NCBI GenBank assembly: GCA_007570785.1 | Contig: ML661885.1 | Span: 31,305,185-31,369,184 of the forward strand | Direction: 5' to 3' | Source: Antilocapra americana | Taxonomy: Eukaryota > Chordata > Mammalia > Artiodactyla > Antilocapridae | Length of the DNA: 64,000 nucleotides | Program-made: the position numbers and the translations under genes | In this document: positions 56,441-64,000 of the stretch, piece by piece | Numbering within the stretch: position 1 is the stretch's first letter | Layout of the letters: each line of letters opens with the position of its first letter | The notes under the pieces: generated by a model | What the model was told of the DNA's origin: nothing | Database searches by the model: none | The model's input: only the letters and a program-made list of their open reading frames with translations

Positions 56441-58610
56441 ATGTACCTCTCTCTATATTAGGGAATAAGTGATGAGAATTTATTTAGATAGCATATATTG
56501 CACATGTAAAATTACCATAAATATGTCTCATTTTATGTCAATTCCAAGAATATACAAAAAACAAATAGTCAAAGCAAGAAAATAGCCTTAGATATTAACT
56601 CATTTTTTAATTAATTTTTTTCATACCATCTATTTTAGACAAAATCAGATAAATGGATCTGAAGTTCTCAAAATAGATATGCGGGTGGGTATCATTAAAA
56701 TTTACTGAATGTCATGGCAATGAATGAAAATCCCAAAGGAGAAAGTGGAAATCCAAATGATTTTCAAGGATTTTACCCCAGGAAACATCCAAGTTTTAAA
56801 ACATTTTCAGAGAATGAGAAGACCATGTCAGCTTCTAAAGAGAAAGCAATGAAAAAAGTAGAACCTGAAAATCATTGTGTCATGGCAATCACAGGGAAAG
56901 GCTTCTTAGAGAGAATTATTTATCTTACAAACCCTGCAGAAAGGTCAAATAAAATAAGGAATAAAGTATAAGATAATTTAATGTAGCTTGCCACAGCACT
57001 TTTAGTGAAATAGTACATAAAAAAACTAAATTTTATAGCTTTTAGTAGAGAATTGGAGAGAACAAATTTGGAGATAATGAATGAAAAAGCTGTTTAAAAA
57101 ATCTTGCTATAAATGGAAGTAGACAAATGGCCTACCAATTAGAAAGAAATCTACTTGATTGCTTGAAATTTTTATTTTTTTTAATACTGGCAGAAACTTG
57201 AACATGCCAAGGAAAATGATATTGAATTATAGGAAAAGAGCTTAAGTTTGATGGCATTCTATAAAGGGCAAGATGACATAGATTCACATTTTCTTCTCTT
57301 GAAGAAGAAAAGCAAAAGATCTTTCATAGAGATATCAAAGATAGAAGCAAAGCAGAGCACAGATCAAAGAGCAGGAGTGAGGGTAATTTGAGTTAGGGTA
57401 AGCCATTGATGCCTAGCCTCTACTGCTCAGCATCCCAGACATTTAGATACATGCCTTCTCCTTGCTGCTTTTTATTCTCCTCATTTTCAGCATTTCATTT
57501 GCACATTGTCATCCTTTAACTCCTCTGATTCTGTTCAGGTTCACCTTACTATGGTGACATTTGCTGTTTATCACTTAAAAGATCTTTTCACAAGATCATC
57601 AAGACATTCAAAAAGCATTCATGACACATACACTAAAATGTTATGAAATACCCTATGGTCCTAGTTTGGAGCCCATTACTTTGTCATGGTGAATCATGTA
57701 TAATCCAGAAAACAGACCCTGTTTATGGAAATGTCTACTGAATCATTTGTTTCCCTAATTATTATACCAAACTTCTATATTTCAAATCTAAGTATAGAGG
57801 ACTGATCTGGACCTCCTTTCAATTTCCTGCCAGTGTTTGAAGACTTAATCCTTTCCTGTTTCTATCAGTAGAATCAGGTAAAATCAATGAGGGAGATAAA
57901 TGTTTTAGTACATTTGTTTTATAGTACATTTTCATATACTTAATGTGTTGCAGTATATTTGTGATATTCACCATGTCACACTATTGAATTAACCTTTTCA
58001 AAATATATGGAATCTTTATTTTCAGAAGATCAAACCTCACCCTCTTCTCTTTTGAAGTAAAAGCATCTTTGTAAAATGACTCCAGTTTTTCCTTCTTTTC
58101 TTTTCCCCTCTGTAATATTCCTTTGCTCTTAATTGCCTCCTTTCTTGCATTATCATATCTCTCTGCCTTAATTTCTAAATTATGTATTCTATCCCATTTT
58201 CTTAGGAAGGAGGTTTTCTCTCACCCTTTTCCTTCCATTCACTAAAGAAAATAGTTTTAATGTATTACAAACATAATTAATGTTGAGCACAGACATAAAG
58301 AGAAAACTAACACATGACCTGAATGTCGCTGGAGCATTTACCATAGTATATACTTCTTATAGCTTAAACTACAGTATTTTGTAACAAAATTGTTCAGATT
58401 CCCCAGACATACTTTTTTTTCTGTTGCTATCCCTGCATGGTACTAAAGAGCTTACCCATCTGCTTTCACAGTACAGCCTTTAACCTCTACTGAACTGCTA
58501 CATGTTCATAAGCAGTACTAATTTCTAATTACTCATTAGAAATTATATAGAAAGACTATTGTAATTTTAGAAAGAAATAATGGAAAGATTATATAGCCTC
58601 TGTTTCAAGT
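56441..58610. other. unrecognised; contains a lysine-rich 85-codon frame
   Basis: About 2.2 kb with no assigned repeat. The frame at 56714-56971 encodes a charged 85-residue peptide with no domain I recognise. It may be chance or a worn pseudogene. Confidence 0.35.
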
Positions 58611-58611
58611 C

Positions 58612-58927
58612 ATTGCAAGGAGATCAAACTAGTCAATCCTCAAGGAAATCAACCTTGAATATGCATTGGAAGGACTGATGCTGAAGTCTCAATGCTTCGG
58701 CCATCTGATGAGAAGAGATGACTCATTGGAAAAGACCCTGATTCTGAGAAAGACTGAGGGCAAGAGGAGAAGGTGCTGACAGAGGATGAGATGGTTAGAT
58801 ATTATCACTGACTTAATGGACATGAATTTGAGTGAACTCTGGGAGATAGTGAAAGACAAGGGAGTCTTGTGAGCTATGGTCCATGGGGTCACAAAGAGTT
58901 GGACACGACTTAGTGACTGAACAGCAA
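58612..58927 (+). mobile_element. BovB 3' end
   Basis: It starts 'gcaaggagatcaaactagtc' and ends 'gacttagtgactgaacagc'. About 315 bp of C-terminal coding and 3' end remain, with a broken frame and an older look. Confidence 0.88.
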
Positions 58928-60136
58928 GGTATAAACTATAGACTTTGTTAGTAGCATTGAAAGTACTAAATTGTAAGTATCATGCATTTAAAGTGCTAAG
59001 ATTGTACATTTATGATCATTTATCATCTTGGAATATGTAAAGCAGGAGGAAAATATTTATCCAAATGTGTACCTACTTTGTAGAAGTAGCCTTGATCAAA
59101 TATCTTATGAAGTCCAAAAGTTAGCACTTGGTACAGTAAACTTGATTTCCTTTATATTGGAAAGATCAAAACTCAAAAAATGGCTGCTTCTCTTGGTTAC
59201 CAAAAATCCCTCCACAATAACTTGATAAGTAGCTGTGAGTTCAACTTATAGAAACTCCCCGAGTCCCATATGCAGTTTGTTCAGTCTTATTCAGAACTCT
59301 TAGTAGATTGGCATGGTGATGGAATAGGTATATTTAACTGTGACAATTTCTTGAAAATAAGAAAAGAAAATATGACACTTATGAAGTATTCTTTTAAAAT
59401 TTTTATTTATCTTCTTTTAACCCCCTGACATTTCTACATGAGTATTTAGTTGTGTGACTTGAAATGTAGAGGATAAGCAATTTAATATTCTGAGAAAAGC
59501 CTTATTGGATCTATTCTGCACATTTGAAATTCATCTTAATCTGAAAGACAAGGTTGTGGAAAATATAAATTTTTAAAAATAAATCAAAATAACAAGAAAA
59601 CCCAGAAATTCAAGTGTCTACTCAGAGTAAAGGAAAATTAATATCTATTAGGTGCAAATTTCTTATAACCAAATAGACTTTATGGTTTTGCACTTGTCAC
59701 AATGCTCTCAGATTATCAGGACAGTATATTTTACCTCCCATGTAGACTTGATAATTTAAGTATATTCACCAGCTACAAATGGAAGATTTTGACAATTTGA
59801 CTGCTTCTGACTCAGGGGCTAAATCTCTTTCCATAACATCTGATTTATCAGTCGATCTGATAAAACAAGTATTCTAGTTCAAAAGGAAAGGCCAGATCTC
59901 TACTGAGTCATCTTATCACTGTCCTAAGTTAGCAATTGTTAAATGCTACTGTATTCAAGGGTACTAGACCTGGAGAGAAGAGACCTCTTCTGCAGGCTAG
60001 AAACATTAGTAGATATAAACATTATAAGATTGTCCTCATTTCAACTAATAATAAAACTACGAAAGCAAGATAGAAATGTATTTTGGAGTAGTTTTGACAG
60101 AGATAGCCACTTCACTTCTGAAATATGTCTAGGGAT
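58928..60136. other. unrecognised AT-rich sequence
   Basis: No repeat is named. The frames at 59028-59225 and 59943-60230 have no known domain, and the latter runs into the following SINE. Confidence 0.4.
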
Positions 60137-60147
60137 AAAGACACAAG

Positions 60148-60346
60148 CTTCTCTTGTGGCTCAGCTGGTAAAGAATCTGCCTGCAATGCAGGAGACTGGG
60201 TTCAATCCCTGGGTTGGGAAGATCCTCTGAAGAAGGGAACAGCTACCCACTCCAGTACTCTGGCCTGGAGAATTCCATGGACTGTATAGTGGATGGTCTC
60301 ACAAAGAGTCAGACATGACTGAGCGACTTTCACTTTCACTTTTCAA
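60148..60346 (+). mobile_element. Bov-tA SINE with 11-bp TSD
   Basis: The head 'cttctcttgtggctcagctg', the B-box 'gggttcaatccctgg' and a complete Bov-A unit ending 'cgactttcactttcactttt' are present. A perfect TSD 'aaagacacaag' lies at 60137-60147 and 60347-60357. Confidence 0.93.
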
Positions 60347-60357
60347 AAAGACACAAG

Positions 60358-60844
60358 ATAGTTACATAATAGTTGTATTATGTAAGGAAATTTCTCATTA
60401 GTTTACAAAGCATGCTTCCCTTTTTGCTTTTTATCTTCACCCTTTTTTCACCTTTCTCTTCCACTGTAATGTGATACCACATCTATAATTACTTTCCAGT
60501 CCAGAATCTCTATTCTCAATCTTACCTTCACCTTGAGAACCCTGGAAGTTTCATCTGGGTCAGCCTTCCTTTAATTATGTATTTTGTTCTAATACTCCCC
60601 TTGATCTTTACCTCACATCCTTATTTTTTTAGAACTCACCCAGTATGACATATGTCAGGGAAGTCACTCTTTGAACGTGATGGCTGATTATTCCTGGCAG
60701 ACTAGCAGAGTTTACATAAATTTTCAAACTTTGAAATACCAAATTATTTTATCCTTTTTGAGCTTATGCTTCTTTATCTAGAATTAGTTGACATATGAAT
60801 TTATTGAAATAATAGAATGGTAAAGAATTTAATATAATATGTAG
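60358..60844. other. unrecognised sequence
   Basis: Pyrimidine-rich, with no family or gene signal. Confidence 0.4.
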
Positions 60845-60935
60845 CATTCATTCATTCTGCAAATATTTACTGAAGCCAGTTTCATGCCAGAAATTTTCTT
60901 CTTTTGGGCATACACAGTGAACTAAATGGATTTTC
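60845..60935 (-). mobile_element. L2 3'-end fragment
   Basis: 'attcattctgcaaatattta' followed by 'ctgaagccagtttcatgcca' and 'cacagtgaactaaatgg' is the reverse of the L2 3' end ('attcaacaaatatttattgagc...cagtgaac'). Confidence 0.6.
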
Positions 60936-61017
60936 TCTTGTCATGACCCTAGATTTAAAAAAAAATCAGAAGTTGTCAGATGGTGATAAGTATAAGTGAA
61001 GAAATAAGTAGAATAAG

Positions 61018-61149
61018 TGTGGTGGTGGTGGTTTAGCCACTAAGTCATGTCCGACTCTTGCAATTCCATGGACTATAGCCTGCCAGGCTCCTCTGTCCAT
61101 GGGATTTCGCAAGCAGGCATATTGGAGTGGGTTGACATTTCCTTCTCTA
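61018..61149 (-). mobile_element. Bov-A part of a 5'-truncated Bov-tA
   Basis: The complement has 'cactccaatatgcctgcttg' and 'gactatagtccatggaat'-type Bov-A sequence, without the tRNA-like head. The flanks 'agaataag' at 61010-61017 and 61150-61157 are a likely 8-bp TSD, so the truncation happened at insertion. A (GGT)n-like tract is at its tail. Confidence 0.8.
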
Positions 61150-61179
61150 AGAATAAGGGGTATCTGCAGCTTTGGTAGA

Positions 61180-61365
61180 ACACGAATGCTAAGTCGCTTC
61201 AGTCTTGTCCTACTCTTTGTGATCCTATGGACTGTAGCCCAGCAGACTCCTCTTTCCAGGGTATTCTCCAGGCAAGAATACTGGAGTGGATTGCCATGCC
61301 CTCCTCCAGGGGATCTTCCCAATCCAGGAATAGTACTGGGATCTCCTGCATTGCAGACAGATTCA
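61180..61365 (-). mobile_element. Bov-tA SINE, head incomplete
   Basis: The complement covers 'tctgcaatgcaggagatccc' and a full Bov-A unit. Most of the A-box head is missing. It lies about 30 bp from the preceding SINE in the same orientation. A minus frame at 60966-61322 spans both SINEs and is not a gene. Confidence 0.85.
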
Positions 61366-61368
61366 AAG

Positions 61369-63510
61369 TAGAGATGCTAAATTACCACACATGTAAGTCT
61401 GTACTTTAAGGGAAATGTTGTGCTTATTGTTACAAAATATTATATTCAGTTTTATACCAGAATATATTTCTATTCTATAATCCATACCTATAAAGCAAAT
61501 AAAGTCATTAATCTGTACATTTTAGAAGCCATTTTCCAAATCCTGATAATTAATCATCAGGTAACTTTTTTTTACTCTGCAACTTAAAGAAATTCTATGT
61601 CTAAATCTGGGAAACAAAATTTAAAACACAACTGAGTACATTCTGATTCTAAACATTACTGGAAATGTTATTAATGATAAAAAAACAAACATTGTAGTGA
61701 ACTTTACATGATGTAAGATTATTTTAGTAGTATTTCAGATACTTAGAGAAGTTTTTTGTTAGCCTGTGTGATCTTTTAAAAATGTGCACATTTTCTTGGA
61801 AGATTCCTGTTCTGTTAATCTTTAATAACTAAATATGTGCAAGTACTTGCTATAGAGATGGCTAAAGTATTTTAATTTGTGATGGCCCACTCCTTTACCT
61901 ACCAGAAATACATCAAAGTAATTTTACATTTAAAATTTTAAAATATGTATATATATAAAATATGTATGTACAATGAATATAAATTTTGATAGAGAATTGT
62001 ATAACTAAATTAAGTAGTTAACACAAAGATTTATTCCAAAGGCTTTATAAGAAAAAGAGCCAGGATGTGAATATAGTCAAAAATACAAATTACATGCTGC
62101 TAATAGGTGTTTTAGTTTTCATCAATTATTTAGTACTGTTCAACACATTTTCTCCAACTTGTATGTGAAACATCAACTAGGGGATTTTACATTTTATCCA
62201 TTCATCTCAAACCTATCAACTTTCAAGGGAAAAATATCCAACCATGAGCACGATATTCAATAACACTTTTTGCTGCCAGATTAAAATTTTTCCCTGTGGG
62301 AAGCTAAGTCTTTTTTTAAAAAAAGTTATTAAACTAGTATAAAAATATATAAGTGCTTTACTTGCATTAGTTTAGCAAACTGTATTAAAGTTTTGGACCA
62401 CTGATACTAATTGCACTAACAACTTTTAACAATAATAAAAATTTTGAAACTGAAACAAATTATGCTATACTCTAAGCAGTCTCTAATAACAAGATTAAGA
62501 TACAAACATTTTAAATTATTGAAGATGCTTTATCATACCAGATAATGTGTGATCAGATATTATTTCCTTCCTGTCCCTTCTTTTTCCTCCTCCCAGCCAA
62601 CACTAGCTTATTAAATGTTTGAACTCTAATTTTGTTGTGGCTCCTTTTTCCCTCCTGGCCCTCTCATTACGTGGTAAGGCATAAACATTGTATTTTTACT
62701 CATCCCAATGTACACAAAAACCCAAAGACCAAGTTTCAAATAGAGTCAAAATAAAACTCTATTTTTAGTTTATATTAACATTATCACTTTGGGCCGTGTT
62801 ACTCTTTTACCCATGTTCCATTTCAGCACTGTTTGTATTAATAACATGTCCCCCAGTCTCATCTCCTGTTCTAAAACTACTCTTGACTGTGTATCCCTGA
62901 TTTTGGTCTTTGGAGACTAAGTTCTTGACACATAACATATTCTCTGGCTTCTGATCCTCCTCAGTAATCAGGGGAATTTTCATTTTTTTTGCCTCATTTT
63001 CTGATGTGATTAAGGGCCAAACTGGAACTTCCTCATAAGATAGGCAGGGGAATAGAGACAAGTGAGAGATGAAGGTGGACAGTGGAATGCAAGCTACCTT
63101 TATTTCTCATTCTAGCTTCAATATGGGGACTTTAAATTTTGTTTTATTTTCATAATGTCTTTGCAGGACTTTTCACACATACTAACATATAATATTTTAA
63201 TATCATATTTTCTCATCTGGACCATGAGATGATGGTCTCATAACTAGGGTCTACTTTCTTTACTCAGATGCCTGGAAATAAATTAAATCTTATTGTGCCA
63301 TGCTACCGCTCAGCTTTTAAATGATTATACCTTTACTGATAAAAAGTTCCAATTTCCCTAACTAATCATCTCTACTCTCTTCTTTGTCCACCACCATTCT
63401 TCCAATGCTTCCATTCTAATATCAAATTTCCTAAAACATGTTCCACAGGCACTCTTACATTGCATGTTAATATAAATAAACTTGAAAAATCCTCAACTAA
63501 AAGATTACCA
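61369..63510. other. unrecognised AT-rich sequence
   Basis: About 2.1 kb with no repeat I can name. An 84-codon minus frame at 62807-63061 carries no recognised domain. I see no splice-site context, but cannot exclude a diverged exon or ERV remnant. Confidence 0.35.
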
Positions 63511-64000
63511 GGGGGGAGGAACTAAGATGGCGGAGGAATAAGACAGGGAGAACACTCTCTCCCCAATAAATATACCAAAAGAACTTTTAAAGGCCGAGCA
63601 AACTCCATAAAACAGGATCTGAATGCTGACAGAGGACATCGGGCATCTGGAGGGGCGACCCATTGCCGACGTGAGGAGGTAGGACAAAAGAAAGAAAAAA
63701 AAAAGTAAAGGGAGAGACAAAGAGCTGGGGACGGGTTCCGTCCCGGAAGAGGAGTCTGGAATAAAGAGGAAAAAAAGAGGAGAAAGGTTTCCGAATACCA
63801 GGGAGCATTCTCTCTGGCGGATCTGAGGTGAATCTTGGAGAGCAATATAGCTGGGAGTAAAAGCAGATTAATAGTTAAGCTCTGCAAGGTACGTCTCTGG
63901 CTACAAGGCACAGCCGAGTGGCAGCACGGGTGCCCCACCCCCCACTAGCTGAAGCGGACTGCTCCTGCTCAGGGAGGGGCGGGCTGCTCGCTCAGGGAAC
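63511..64000 (+). mobile_element. 5' end of a ruminant L1, runs off the window
   Basis: It opens with a G-run and 'gaggaactaagatggcggag', continues with 'aggacatcgggcatctggag' and becomes GC- and CpG-richer than anything else here. This is the start of the L1 5' UTR, the internal promoter region. Having the 5' start means the copy is not 5'-truncated. ORF1 and ORF2 would lie beyond 64000. Minus frames at 63505-63938 are antisense to the UTR. Confidence 0.8.
63524..63533 (+). promoter_or_regulatory. YY1-like site in L1 5' UTR
   Basis: 'aagatggcgg' fits the YY1 core AANATGGCG. It lies about 13 bp from the apparent L1 start, the position where a YY1 site directs accurate initiation in human L1. 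Function here is inferred by analogy. Confidence 0.6.

Noticed and set aside
61018..61365. repeat pair as a CRISPR-like or direct-repeat array
   Set aside because: Two independently inserted SINEs with no regular spacers; nothing prokaryotic is present.
63522..63938. 138-codon minus-strand ORF at the right edge
   Set aside because: It is antisense to the L1 5' UTR; GC-rich sequence has few stops.

Overview
This is a piece of a ruminant nuclear genome, almost certainly a bovid. The repeat content says so: at least 14 fragments of the RTE retrotransposon BovB, about 16 tRNA-Glu-derived Bov-tA SINEs, two dimeric Bov-A2 SINEs with (CAG)n-type tails, CHR-type artiodactyl SINEs, and the 5' end of a ruminant-type L1. 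I cannot tell cattle from yak, buffalo, sheep or goat by eye. No host protein-coding exon, rRNA, functional tRNA, CRISPR array or prokaryote-style operon is visible. The window reads as AT-rich intergenic or intronic sequence built mostly by layered retrotransposition. All longer reading frames I recognise are decayed BovB or L1 coding sequence or its antisense. No previously undescribed biological system is visible.

Layout. 0-8 kb: minus-strand Bov-tA, a 2-kb plus-strand BovB, a minus-strand L1 3' half broken by TG/TA microsatellites, a 100-N assembly gap and a Bov-tA, then a worn plus-strand L1 ORF2 and a Bov-A2 nested in a BovB remnant. 8-16 kb: mostly unrecognised AT-rich DNA with scattered SINEs and a MIR. 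16-19 kb: a CHR-type SINE, a BovB 3' end and a BovB carrying a 113-bp tandem duplication. 20-21 kb: old L2 and MLT1. 23-28 kb: a BovB with an inverted 5' part, two minus-strand BovBs, an LTR-like stretch and an L1 ORF1 remnant. 30-35 kb: L2, MLT1, a 2-kb BovB split by a solo LTR, and a second related LTR. 36-43 kb: an MLT2-like and an MST/MLT1 LTR, an L1 with shuffled pieces, a BovB holding a Bov-A2, two Bov-tAs, and an L1 split by a BovB. 44-56 kb: CHR-1, L1 3' ends, MaLR, three more BovBs, an 80-bp mariner MITE, and L1s interrupted by Bov-tA. 56-64 kb: mostly unrecognised, a few SINEs, and at 63.5 kb the start of a GC-rich L1 that runs off the window.

BovB segments sum to roughly 12 kb, about a fifth of the window (my count from the boundaries given). 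All are 5'-truncated, frameshifted or both, so they are dead copies. The nested insertions with legible target-site duplications (TSDs) give a relative insertion history: BovB into L1, a solo LTR into BovB, Bov-A2 into BovB, and Bov-tA into L1. Repeat family names come from memory of consensus sequences. Subfamily names and edges (usually within 10-30 bp) should be confirmed with RepeatMasker against a bovine library.
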